A stretch of 64,000 nucleotides of DNA from Pristionchus mayeri. Its lineage: Eukaryota > Nematoda > Chromadorea > Rhabditida > Neodiplogasteridae. Below the pieces are notes generated by a model that worked only from the letters and a program-made list of their open reading frames with translations, had not been told where the DNA came from and did no database searches. Position 1 is the first letter of the stretch, and each line of letters begins with the position of its first letter. Below, in pieces: positions 14,630 to 26,447 of the stretch. The stretch lies in NCBI GenBank assembly GCA_036245805.1, contig BTRK01000004.1, positions 26,769,541-26,833,540 on the forward strand, written 5' to 3'. A program made the position numbers and the translations under genes.

Positions 14630-15129
14630 NNNNNNNNNNNNNNNNNNNNNNNNNNNNNNNNNNNNNNNNNNNNNNNNNNNNNNNNNNNNNNNNNNNNNNN
14701 NNNNNNNNNNNNNNNNNNNNNNNNNNNNNNNNNNNNNNNNNNNNNNNNNNNNNNNNNNNNNNNNNNNNNNNNNNNNNNNNNNNNNNNNNNNNNNNNNNNN
14801 NNNNNNNNNNNNNNNNNNNNNNNNNNNNNNNNNNNNNNNNNNNNNNNNNNNNNNNNNNNNNNNNNNNNNNNNNNNNNNNNNNNNNNNNNNNNNNNNNNNN
14901 NNNNNNNNNNNNNNNNNNNNNNNNNNNNNNNNNNNNNNNNNNNNNNNNNNNNNNNNNNNNNNNNNNNNNNNNNNNNNNNNNNNNNNNNNNNNNNNNNNNN
15001 NNNNNNNNNNNNNNNNNNNNNNNNNNNNNNNNNNNNNNNNNNNNNNNNNNNNNNNNNNNNNNNNNNNNNNNNNNNNNNNNNNNNNNNNNNNNNNNNNNNN
15101 NNNNNNNNNNNNNNNNNNNNNNNNNNNNN
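14630..15129. other. Assembly gap, 500 N
   Basis: Exactly 500 N. The round length suggests a placeholder. Both flanking genes (WAPL from the left, laminin from the right) run into it unfinished. Confidence 0.99.
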
Positions 15130-16715
15130 GTGCATTCGCATCTCAAACAAGACAGTTTTGCTTGTCCATTCAATTACAGTATCCCTCCTACCGTACCTCT
15201 TGCACTCGTGAGTGTTATTGGCAACTGCGGGTCTCCAGGGATGATCATTGAAGAAGGGCAGACACTTCTCACAATTGAGTCCCTCCGTGTTGTGAGTACA
15301 TTCACATCGTCCATGCACCTGTGAGAGGGCAATCATCTCTCTGCTCCAATGAACCCTTCAGACTACGGTAATGGATTCTCACGATGTCTTCTCCTCCGTA
15401 TTGAGCAGCCTGGTCATCGATGGGAATGCAACTGGAGGCGTGACCATAACACGAACAAGAACCTCGCACTACGATCTCGTAGATGGCGTAGTAGTACTTC
15501 TCAGTGATCTCCTTCCTGAGATACAACCATTCATCCTCCCTCCCCCCCCCCTCCTCCCTCTCCTCCCTTCCCTCTCTTCCCTCTCCCACCTGTAGTCCAA
15601 TAGATCATCTCCGAGAGTGTGCAGTTTGGTGAAGTTGAATCGAAGGTTGGTAATTCTGAGAAGGGAGGAAATCTCTTGCGAGTAGGGGTCATCAGTTGCA
15701 ATGTGAGGAGAGATCGCCTTGTACACAATCTGAAAGGAACGATTCTCTTGTCGATACAAGGAAATTACCGTACCTCTCCGCCCGTAGAAGGGGCGACATC
15801 AGAGTAGGCAGGGGTACAGATGACGTCAGTGTGCTTGAGGGGAGGGCCCTCAGGGATTCCAGGGAACGAATTGGCACAATCATAAGCGAAGTATCGATAG
15901 ACTTGCCTGGAAGGGAAGAGTTATTCGAGAAGGAAGGGAGGGGAGAGGGAAGGGGGAAGGGGGGGGGGGAGGGGGGGAGGTGAGGGGGAGGGACTCACCA
16001 AGTCTTTCCGAAATCAGAAGATCTTTCGATTATCATTGATGCAGGGCGGAAAGATTTGAATGTCATGATCAGATGAGTGAATTGGAATTCAGCTTCGAGA
16101 TCCAGCTGAAAAGTCAGTTCGTGATCTGCATCTTACTACGGTATCAATCAATTGGATACCTGCACAGTGACATTCTGGACTCCATTAGCAGATTGCCACC
16201 ATGCTTGATTCTTCGTCTCGTATGAGTCAGAGACGACATTCTCGATCCTACAAATATTGATTTTCTCTATCCATAACTACGGTGATCTTGTATTCGTGGT
16301 GAGACTCACTTGTGGGAGAGTCGATAGGGGTCTCTGTAGGGTCTCCATTCATGGCGAGAATCACAGTAGAAACACTTCGTCTGCTCCTCCAGATGAGATA
16401 CGATGCAAAATCTGCAATACTCATCCCATCCATCTACACCTTCAACCGTCAGCTACAGTATGCCTCCCTCCTTCTGTTATTCTCTCTCTCTCTCCCCACC
16501 GTTCTCTATCGTGGAGTCCGCAAGTGGAGGAAGCAGATAGTCTGTGTTTCCTTCCGATCAAAAGATTGCCAGTGATGGGGTAGCACGATCTGTCCCTGCA
16601 TCGATCTTCCTGCAATGCTCATCCACTCCTTTCCCTCCCTTTGAGAAGGCAGACTCACATCTGATGCAAATAGGACAGCGACTACCAGAGCCGCGTTTAA
16701 GATGAGAAGTCTCAT
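15130..16715 (-). CDS. lam-1: Laminin beta chain, N-terminal exons only
   Basis: Basement-membrane laminin beta subunit. The start at 16715 gives the signal peptide [19 protein letters not shown]. The laminin N-terminal (LN) domain follows in exons with [17 protein letters not shown] (about 16380), [15 protein letters not shown] (about 16200), [20 protein letters not shown] (about 16050) and [15 protein letters not shown] (about 15890). It continues with [20 protein letters not shown] (about 15650) and [20 protein letters not shown] (about 15480). [17 protein letters not shown] and NDHPWRPA (about 15320-15220) begin the first EGF-like LE repeat. A full chain is about 1,800 residues; everything after the first LE module is missing because the gene enters the 500-N gap. 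Confidence 0.95.
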
Positions 16716-16811
16716 CTGAGAGACGGAGTGCACTCTACCCTCTACCTAAGAGAAGTCGATGAGATACTGCACACATGTATCACGAGTCAATGAAGCAAAA
16801 TTAGGGCCTTC

Positions 16812-18630
16812 GCGAACAATTTTTTTCAAACCCATTTAAAATCGATCAAGCTAAGGTGCAATACTACCCTTGTCGTGAGTTTTTGAAAGAACAATGCAAA
16901 TTGTCCCAGAGCCGGCATTTAGGAATTCTCCGGCTTTGGCTCCGGAAATGTTGTATCTCAGCTCCCAGATGAGCTACAGAGATGGCAAAGGGCTTAACAA
17001 ACGCAGAAAATTATTTTGAGAAACTTTTCTGTTGAAGACATAGCATGAAAATCAAAAATACATTTTCTGTGACCAAAAATATGCTCTCCGAACAACAAAA
17101 AAAATATTCTTCCCATAATGTACGAGACTTCTGTGGAATTTTATTAATGATTTTGAAGGAACATCTTCCCTCACATATAACAAAAAAATAAAAATGGCAA
17201 AATACTCGGGGTTGTAGTTCTCATTTTTCGCATTCAATGTGCAGTGGTCGCAACTTCAGTTCTTAAATACATAATAGTATCATTCAAGCTCACTATATTT
17301 CACTCCCTGGTACTTATTTGTGATGTTTTCAGACCAATAAACCTTAATTACTGTGTGAAATTCGCAATTTCGAACTTTCGAAAAATACTCTTTTCGAAGC
17401 CTCGGATAAAGATGAATTTGAGCATTAAAAACTTAAAAATTGTAAGCACGGGACGGACACCTCCTGTTGATTCCAATAGTATATACCACCGTAAACAAAA
17501 ATAATGTCATGCGGTACCATCGAGACTTCTATTCTTCTCGATTTGTTCAGCACAAAATCGCTCCAACGAAGGGTCGTCAAGTGATTAAATTATTTTTTGA
17601 TTAGATTATTGAGAATATCGATGCAGTTACATCATGTAAAATATATTTGGTGATTGATGAGTCCGAATAACTATAAGAAATTTCATATTTATTAATTTTC
17701 TAAAATAGTAACAATTCGAAATTTGAAATTTTACATTTCCAGAAACATTTAATTTTGTGAAAATTTCAGAGTTTTACAGACTCATCTATCACCAAATATA
17801 TTTTACATGATGTAACTGCATCGATATTCTCAATAATCTAATCAAAAAATAATTTAATCACTTGACGACCCTTCGTTGGAGCGATTTTGGGCTGAACAAA
17901 TCGAGAAGAATAGAAGTCTCGATGGTACCGCATGACATTATTTTTGTTTACGGTGGTATATACTATTGGAATCAACAGGAGGTGTCCGTCCCGTGCTTAC
18001 AATTTTTAAGTTTTTAATGCTCAAATTCATCTTTATTCGAGGCTTCGAAAAGAGTATTTTTCGAGTTCGAAATTGCGAATTTCACACAGTAATTTAGGTT
18101 TATTGGTCTGAAAACTTCACAAATAAGTACCAGGGAGTGAAATATAGTGAGCTTGAATGATACTATTATGTATTTAAGAACTGAAGTTGCGACCACTGCA
18201 CATTGAATGCGAAAAATGAGGACTACAACCCCTAGTATTTTGCCATTTTTATTTTTTTGTTATATGTGAGGGAAGATGTTCCTTCAAAATCATTAATAAA
18301 ATTCCACAGAAGTCTCGTACATTATGGGAAGAATATTTTTTGTTGTTGTTCGGAGAGCATATTTTTGGTCACAGAAAATGTATTTTTGATTTTCATGCTA
18401 TGTCTTCAACAGAAAAGTTTCTCAAAATAATTTTCTGCGTTTTTTAAGCCCTTTGCCATCTCTGTAGCTCATCTGGGAGCTGAGATACAGCATTTCCGGA
18501 GCCAAAGCCGGAGAATTCCTAAATGCCGGCTCTGGGACAATTTGCATTGTTCTTTCAAAAACTCACGACAAGGGCAGTATTGCACCTTAGTTTGATCGAT
18601 TTTAAATGGCTTTGAAAAAAATTGTTCGTG
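16812..18630. mobile_element. 1.8-kb palindrome (foldback element)
   Basis: Left arm about 16812-17690 and right arm about 17755-18630 are near-perfect inverted copies around a short AT-rich centre near 17720. The ends are gcgaacaatttttttcaaa and its complement. Open frames in the arms mirror each other and look like non-coding shadows. It lies about 100 nt upstream of the laminin start codon. It has no transposase, and no clear target duplication was seen. Confidence 0.85.
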
Positions 18631-21528
18631 GCTACCTCCACTGACTGGTGATACCTGTGTGCAATGAGAGACTCACAGGAAGAACGGAACGATGAGTACA
18701 GGATCTGATTTATACTTTGAGTAGATAGAACAACGACATAAGGAAAGTAGAATAGGAATGGAGTAAATCGATGGTTTGGATAGGCGAGAGAAAGAAAGAG
18801 TAAAGAGTCGGCGAGAAGAAGTTGAGAGGACACGCATACTAGTGTTGATAAGCAAGAGAAGAGATAAGAAGAGATGAGGAGGGAGAAGTGATAGAGAAGG
18901 AGAGAGGTATGAATAGGGAAGAGAAGGAAGAAGAGATGCAGAATAAACACAGCTGATGGACTCGATGAGACATGGATGACCTAATGTGGACTGGAGGAAT
19001 ATTGATAGTCCATCCGATAGGTTTCAAGTTACCCAACAAGGACGAAATTGACCCGAAATTTTTTGTCCTCCATCGAATAGAGGATGGTTGAATTAGTATA
19101 GAATGGATATACAAAAATGCCAAAAATCAATAATAGCCTCAAGGGAAAGCCGGAAATGATCAGCGTAATCCCGCGCTCTCTCACTTTTGCATACTCTCTC
19201 GTACACGCAACGGGATCAGGGTGAGATCAGGGTTTCGTCCTTATTGGGTTACTTTAAGAATGAATCGTCGTCTTCGAAGGATCAAAGTAGTCAATGGATA
19301 GAGGAAAGAGAGGAGAGAAGATGGGATGAATGATGTACGTGATCTACCAGAAGAGGAAGAGAGAGAAGTGCAGAGGGGGAGAAGGGAGGGGGGAGGGGGA
19401 TGGTGCAAGATCTCCCTCTGCTCATCGACTCCAATCTCCTCTCTCTAGACGATAAATGACCCGCCTGAACAGGCGTTTCTTTCTGAGTCATTGAGGGTCG
19501 AGAAGCAGAGGAGGAGATGGAGGAGGAAGGAGAGAGGAGAGGGAGCTGGAGTATCCTGCTGGCAGGCTTATTCCGAAGACGCAATCCGCAATTGATAGGG
19601 AGGGACTGAGCAGAAGTAGGCAGGAGGGGGTCTAGAGAGGAGGGGCGGAGGGGCCTATCGAAGAGTTAGCAAAAATGCAGTACAGCGGTGCTTCCCATTC
19701 TCGCATCTGGTTGTATATGGAAAAGAATTTCTTCTCCCCATTTTCAGACCTCGGAATGAGTGAGAGAAGAGGAGATAGATAGATGGAAGAGGAACATAAT
19801 TTGGCCTTCGTTTCTTCGCACGAGCGCCACATCTGGACTCGTTCGTCCCTTCTTCCCCTCGGTTCTTATGGTGAATCGAGGAGGTGAAAGAAGAGTGGAG
19901 AATGAAGGAAAGAGGGAGGACACATGTGGCAACTACGGGATATTACGAGTACGATAGACACGAGCAGATGGAAGGGCACATCAATGAATGACGAATATTC
20001 CAGGACTCGCAAGTTACAGTAATCGATGAAAGAGCAATCATCTATGGCTGATAAGATAACACAGTATAAAAAGGGAATTCGACTTGAGATAAGTTCAGCT
20101 GTTATCAACGAGATACGAAGAAATATCTCGTTCAACCCGAGAGTAGAGTGTCCCTCCCAGATGTGGCAGAAAAGATAAGTGAAGAGACAATGAGAGGGTC
20201 ACTTCTACTGATTATTTCTGTGAGGGATAGATAGAGTTCGACGAGAGAAGAATTATCTCATACAAATGCTTGAAACTTCTCGCATTCGAGTCTGGAGAGA
20301 AAAGAATGAGTGATTTATGGGACTGTAAGGGAGGGAGTGGAAGAAGAGAGGGACAGACCATCCCCTCTCGACCCTCTCTGAGACAACTCTCTCCCTCCCA
20401 CAGGTCACTCCTTATCTCTCCACTCATTCATAATCACTCTCTCTCTCCTTCCAAACCCCTCCCTCCCTCCCTCAACTCCCCTATCTACACATTCCATGAG
20501 TGGAACATCCTCGCAGCTGGGAGATCAAGCAGTACTTCTGTAATAGATGGAGGATGTGATTGTAGGAATGAAGTCATTCTCTCAGTCTGAGATGCATTCT
20601 CTCCTTCTCTCACACCAATTGACCTATGCCTTCCTCAGAGCAAAGGGTTGTACAAACAGAGGGTAGATGCCTTCTCTTCGAGGGAGGAGATCAGCTAGAC
20701 TCTCTTCCTATCAATTCGTCTCTTCAATCAGTGCACTCTCTCATCCATCGATCGGAGATAGTGCAGTGAAAGAAGACGGAGGAAGAGAGAGGAAGGGGAG
20801 GAGATAGGAGAGATCCCATCTCCTAAATTATTATTGCCCATTGGGAGATATCTTCATTAGTATACACAATGAGATTAAGAATCTGGAAGCTGATCTAGTC
20901 AAATCGAACGGAATAGATAGAGATACGAAAAGGTAGTGAGACGGAGGAGGGAGATTCTTCCCTTCCGGAGACTGAATCACCCAAGAGCGGCACTGACTAA
21001 CTCATTGGAGAGGAAGACAGAGACTAAAGAGCAATCGAACCCCCGAAGAAGAATATGATGCAGACTGAATGGAGATGGATAATGGAGAAGCAAGGGCGAA
21101 ATGGAGTGAAGGATAGCTAGAGGTATGGCCCTCTCAACTGCTTCCCCTCCTCTTCCAGAACAGATGCCCCTCTTCCAATCTCTCCTCCCCTATCAAAAAG
21201 CGACCAGAGAGGCGTCCCTTCTTCATCTCCTTTCCCTTCAACACTTGCTACTCTGACTCAGTCCTATCACTCTCTATCACTCTTCTCTTCTCTTCTCTTC
21301 TCGCATACACTCATTTCATCAATGAGTTCAACACGAAAAGTGGAATTTGAAAGTTTGTATTTGACGGCATGTGTTTAAACAAAGAAAATCGGATCCCGTA
21401 AATCGCAACAATATGTTTCTCTTACCTAAAAATAAGTTATCAATAAAACTAAAATGTATATTCACAGTGCGTAACTACCATTGGCAAAATGAGATCAACT
21501 GGTAATTGTATAAACTGCTGCAACTGCA
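18631..21528. other. Gene-poor interval
   Basis: I see no convincing gene here. The stretch is rich in GA/TC low-complexity runs (for example 19370-19400 and 20380-20480), which create long but meaningless frames, plus one small MITE at 19025-19255. Confidence 0.5.
19025..19255. mobile_element. Small MITE with ~22-bp terminal inverted repeats
   Basis: The left terminus caagttacccaacaaggacg (from 19025) and the right terminus cgtccttattgggttacttt (to about 19254) are inverted copies with two or three mismatches. No coding capacity. Confidence 0.55.
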
Positions 21529-21789
21529 TTAATTTGCAGTGGAGAGGAGGACTGAGGAAGTGACGACGAGGGATACATCCCTCACAGTCGTTAGCATCAT
21601 GAAGATAAAAAGAAGAGTGCACGTATCTGTGACGTAGCCAGAGATTCCCTCGATCAAGAAACCTCAACGACGACCATGATCACAACCTGCAGGGATTCAC
21701 TCACCCAGATTGATGAGTACTTCCTCGGAGAATCCAGCCCACATCAGTCCATTCAAGATATACCCATGATTGGGATAGGGAGATACACA
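21529..21789 (-). CDS. Two exons of an unrecognised membrane protein
   Basis: The exon 21705-21789 has a strong acceptor (tgttttttccag) and donor (G/gtgagtg) and encodes PYPNHGYILNGLMWAGFSEE. If spliced to 21529-21662 the frame continues as GFLIEGISGYVTDTCTLLFI plus a hydrophobic run and then stops. One or two membrane helices are likely. Upstream exons are not visible before the foldback block at 22013. I do not recognise the family; the splice signals and residue composition are the only support. Confidence 0.35.
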
Positions 21790-21866
21790 CTGGAAAAAAC
21801 ACATTGAAAAGGGGAGAGCAGTGACTCGGTGAGAACAGAAAAGAAAGGAACTATAAGTTAATGGCA

Positions 21867-21884
21867 GGGGGGGGGGGGGGGGGG
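21867..21884 (+). repeat. Poly-G tract, 18 nt
   Basis: Uninterrupted run of 18 G on the plus strand. Confidence 0.9.
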
Positions 21885-22012
21885 CACTGGAATAGAAGTT
21901 TAAAATGAAGATCGTGAAAATGACCATAAACCTATCTTTACTTCTCCTTCAACAAATTATGCATATTTTTATACTGCATATATTCGTTATTTTTAAAGTA
22001 GCGCATTGTAGT

Positions 22013-23953
22013 TTAAGAGACCCTCCACGAGAGAACGTAACAACTGTACAGGGGTCCTCGGATGGCCAGAAATTCGATAATTCCCAAACTTTTTTTCTGA
22101 AGTGGGGTACCGAGTAGTGAGTGATGGCCGCAATAACTAAGATTTGAGGTCGATTTTGAAAAAGTTTCTGGGGACCCCCTATTTTGGGGTCGAAAAATTG
22201 ACTTTCTCAGAAGTATATGAAATATAGATTTTCTGGTCTATTTTGACGCGTAGAACACGAATTTCAACATCTGAGAGCGAGAAAATGCGAAATTAAAAAG
22301 ATACATTCGAAAAACTGAAATTTTCGATCCGAAAAGGCACATAAATAGCCATAACTAATTTTAGAAAAATAACAATGGGTCATTGACATTTTCCGAATCT
22401 GCAAGTCATAATAAACGTTCACAATTTTTTTTAAAATTTTAAAAATGGGGAATCATCGACTTTTTCGAGCCTGAATTTGATCATATTGGGTCAAAACGAA
22501 GGAATTGGATACCGTAATTTCTCAAATATGACTCCAGAGTTATTTCTGCTAAGAAAAACCTCATTAGAATGCTAAAAACAACTTCCGCCATGAATTTCAA
22601 GGTGTTGGATTAACGTGGGTTCTCAAAATTTGAAATTGCCAAAAATCGTGATTTTGACTTACATGATGAGATTTTGGAATTATATTTCGCCGGCATATCG
22701 CTATCGTAACATATGCTATGCGAATTATTAGTTAGTATAGAAATTATTCTTACTATTTATGGCTATTCCATAGGATAACTGAAGTTCCGCTTGTTGCGCT
22801 ATCCAGCTATTATAGCGATTTCGTCCGAAAGTTTCGATTTTTCGACCATTTCTCTTTTAACATTTTCATTTTCATGAGTCGGTATATGCAAAATGACATT
22901 TTCATGAGTCGGTATATGCAAAATCGGATTCAGCGAGTGGAAATACACCATAAATATGTATTGCGCCAAATAATCATGATATTAAATTTTTCATGTTTTT
23001 TCAAAAATATCGATTTTAGCATTTTTCAGAAAACGTGTTAAAATAAGACATTTCTTGTGTATTTTGACTCGCTGAAACCGATTTTGCATATAACGACTCA
23101 TGAAAATGTCATATAAAAGAGAGATGGTCGAAAAATCGAAACTTTCGGACGAAATCGCTATAATAGCTGGATAGCGCAACAAGCGGAACTTCAGTTATCC
23201 AATGGAATAGCCATAAATAGTAAGAATATATTCTATACTAACTAATAATCCGCATGGCATCTGTTACAAGGGCGATATGCCGGCGAAATATCAATCCAAA
23301 ACCTGATCATTGAGGTCAAAATCACGATTTTTGTCAATTCCAAGTTTTGAGGACCCAAGTTAATAAAACACCTTGAAATTTGTGGCTGAAGTTCTTTTGA
23401 ACATTCTAATGAGGTTTCTCTAAGCAGAAATTACTATGGAGTCACATTTGAGAAATTACAGTGTCCCATTCCTTCGTTTTGACCCAATATGATCAAATTC
23501 AGGTTCGAAAAAATCGATGATTCCCCATTTTTAAAATTCTGAAAAAAATGGTTAACGTTTTTTATGACTTGCAGATTCGGAAAATGTCAATGACCCAAAT
23601 TGTTATTTTTGTAAAATTAGTTATGGCTAATTATGTGCCTTTTCCGATCGAAAATTTCAGTTTTTCGAATGTATCTTTTTAATTTCGCATTTTCTCGCTC
23701 TCTGATGTTGAAATTCGTGTTCTACGCGTCAAAATAGACAAGAAAAACTATATTTCATATACTTTTGAGAAAGTCAATCTTTAGACAACAAAAGTGGGGG
23801 TCCCCAGAAACTTTTTCAAAATCGACCCCAAATCTTAGTTATTGCGGCCATCACTCACTACTCGGTACCCCCACTTCAGAAAAATTGTTTGGGAATTATC
23901 GAATTTTTGGCCATCCGAGGACCTGTTACGTTCTCTCGTGTAAGGTCTCTTAA
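22013..23953. mobile_element. Foldback element 1 flanked by TTAA
   Basis: Terminal sequence gagaccctccacgagagaac at the left returns inverted at the right end. Arms of about 950 nt meet near 22980. TTAA borders both ends (22013-22016 and 23950-23953), as expected for piggyBac-type TTAA insertion. Between the arms I find no transposase frame, so it is non-autonomous. Confidence 0.8.
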
Positions 23954-25362
23954 GAGACCCTCCACGAGAAAACGTAACAACTGTGCAAGGGTCCACGGAT
24001 GGCTAAAAATTAGATAATTCCCATACTTTTTCTCTGAAGTGTAGGCCCCGAGTGCTGATTGACGGCCGCAATAACTAAGTGTTAGGGTCGATTTTGAAAA
24101 AGTTGCAGGTACCCCCCACCTTGGTGGTCGAAAAAATCGATATCTCAGAAATGGACGAGATATAGATATTCTGGTGTATTTTCACTCGTAGAAAACGAAT
24201 TTCGCTATCTTGATGCGAGAAAATGCGAACTGAAAAAAATAACATCAAAAAACTGTTTTTTCGGTCATTTTTTGCGAATAATCGATATTTTGCAATTTTC
24301 TGCGCAGGCTCTCGATACGATTTTTGAAATCGGCATTGAAAGTTAGCCCTACTTTGAGAAATTCAGAATTTTAAAATGACATATATTTGAGATATTTTCA
24401 TCCAAACATAGAATTTTGGGGTAAATCGGCAAATATTCCGCCATACAGAACGCTGATTTTTCACTGTATGTATACACATTGATCAGGAAATACTTTCTTA
24501 TGTCTAGTACAATCATTTGCATCTTCCTAGGTGCTGTAGAAGCAATGGAAAATCGAAATCCGAAAAAGTCAAAAATTCGAATGTCGAAAACAGCTCAAAA
24601 GTGTAGAAAATCATAACAACGTTAAAACATGTTTTCAAGAGCTTTCATGTGAAAAAACGGACTCTACGAGTGAAAATGCTCCAGAAAAAAGCTTCTGTTA
24701 AAGATTTTACGATTTCGACATTTTTGGCCCATTTGGCTGGGTCGAAAAAATGAGAATTCCAATTTTGCTAATTATCATCTCTCTTGACATGGTAATATGA
24801 AGATGTGACAAAAATAGATATACTGAACAGTTTTTAGACCATTGGATGCATTTGTTTTGAAAATTCAGCGTTCTGTATGGCGGAATATTTGCCGATTTAC
24901 CCCAAAATTCTATGTTTGGATCAAAATATCTCAAATATATGTCATTTTTAAATTCCGATTTTCTCAGACTAGGGCCAACTTTGTATGCTGATTTCAAAAA
25001 TCGTATCGAGAGACTGCGCCGAAAATTTCAAAATATCGATTATTCGCAAAAATTGACCGAAAAAGTGGTTTTTTGATGTTATCTTTTTTTAATTTATCTT
25101 TTTCTCGCATCGGGATAGCGAAATTCGTTTTCAACGAGTGAAAATACACCAGAATATCTATATCCCTTCTAATTCTCAGATACGAATTTTTCGACCCCCA
25201 AAGTGGGGGGTACCTGAAACTTTTCCAAAATCGACCCTAAGCCTTAGTTATTGCGGCCGTCAATCAGCACTCGGGGCTTACACTTCAGAAAAAAAGTACG
25301 GGAATTATCTAATTTTTAGCCGTCCGTGACTCTATTACGTTCTCTTGTGGAGGGTCTCTTAA
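23950..25362. mobile_element. Foldback element 2 flanked by TTAA
   Basis: Shares the terminal gagaccctccacgag motif with its left neighbour and shares one TTAA (23950-23953) with it. Its right TTAA is at 25359-25362. Arms of about 650-700 nt are symmetric around about 24650. The interior differs from element 1 except near the ends and in a few motifs (for example the ataactaag region), so it is a related subfamily. Confidence 0.8.
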
Positions 25363-26434
25363 GGCATGTCACGCCTTTCATGAGAAAATCGAGCTGAGCC
25401 AGGGAATGGGGATAAAATCGTGAAATGAGTTCTAACCGGATTTGGGCATCCTGAGGCATGCCTGACACTCCCCCCAAAGTCTTATTGTGCAGACTCAATT
25501 TTGGAGCTCCCTGCACCGGGTCGGATCTCACCTCCTTCTTTGAGGGCAGAATTCGCGCCTCTTGTGAAAGATAGGCGAAAATTTACCTCTGAGAGACCCC
25601 CACTCATTTTTCGAGCTCTATCGTTCTATTTCGTTCTTTTTGTCTGAATATCAATTTTAACAGTGATACATTCCACGTAACTTTTCTCAAAAGTGTAGGT
25701 AAAGAAGCAGATCAAATTTTAACAATGGATGCAGCTTGACGAGAGCTTTAGAATGAGTGGTTTGCGCCAAAAATACGGGTGCTAGGGTGAGACTTATGGT
25801 CTCTAAAATATTTTATAAACATTTGAAGTTATTTTACCACAGCGAACAATGTGCGCAGACCGCTCTCATTGTTCTCGCGGCCACAAATGATTAGTTTTTC
25901 TCCTATTTTATTGTTGAAAAATATATGCAAACGATTGCGCAAAGTTTAGAGACCAAAAGTCTCACCCTAGTATCCGTATTTTTGCTGCAAACCACTCAAT
26001 CTCTCAAGCTCAATCTCTCAATCTCAAGCTCAATCAATCTCAATCTCTCAAGCTCTCGTCAAGCTGCATCCATTGTTAAAATTTGAGCTGCTTCCTTACC
26101 TGCACTTTTGAGAAAATTTACTTGGAATGTATCACTGTTAAAATTGACATTCAGACAAAAAGAACGAAATAGAACGATAGAGCTCGAAAAATGAGTGGGG
26201 GTCTCTCAGAGGTAAATTTTCGCCTATCTTTCACGAGAGGCGCGAAATCTGCCCTCAAAGAAGGAGGTGCCCAGATCCGACCCGGTACAGGGACCTTCAA
26301 AATGAAGTCTGCACAATAAGACTTTGGGTGAGTGCCAGGCATGCCTCACGATGCCCAAATCCGGTTTGAACTCATTTCACGATTTTATCCCCATTCCCTG
26401 GCTCAGCTCGATTTTCTCATGAAAGGCATGATAT
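25363..26434. mobile_element. Foldback element, family A, copy 2
   Basis: Begins directly after the TTAA of the previous element. Ends are cacgcctttcatgag and ctcatgaaaggcatg. Arms include ctgcaccgggtcggat and its complement. The centre carries a short ctcaatctctcaag-type tandem expansion at about 25998-26055. Its right edge is the left edge of the 3.6-kb duplication. Confidence 0.8.
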
Positions 26435-26447
26435 CAATAACATTCGG

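Noticed and set aside
17052..18196. Mirror-image frames of 60-86 residues in the 1.8-kb palindrome
   Set aside because: The same peptide appears on both strands because the arms are inverted copies; there is no known motif and the composition is AT-driven.
19000..19260. Spliced-leader RNA gene
   Set aside because: aagttaccca resembles part of SL1, but the 22-nt leader and a downstream donor are absent; it is the terminus of a small MITE.
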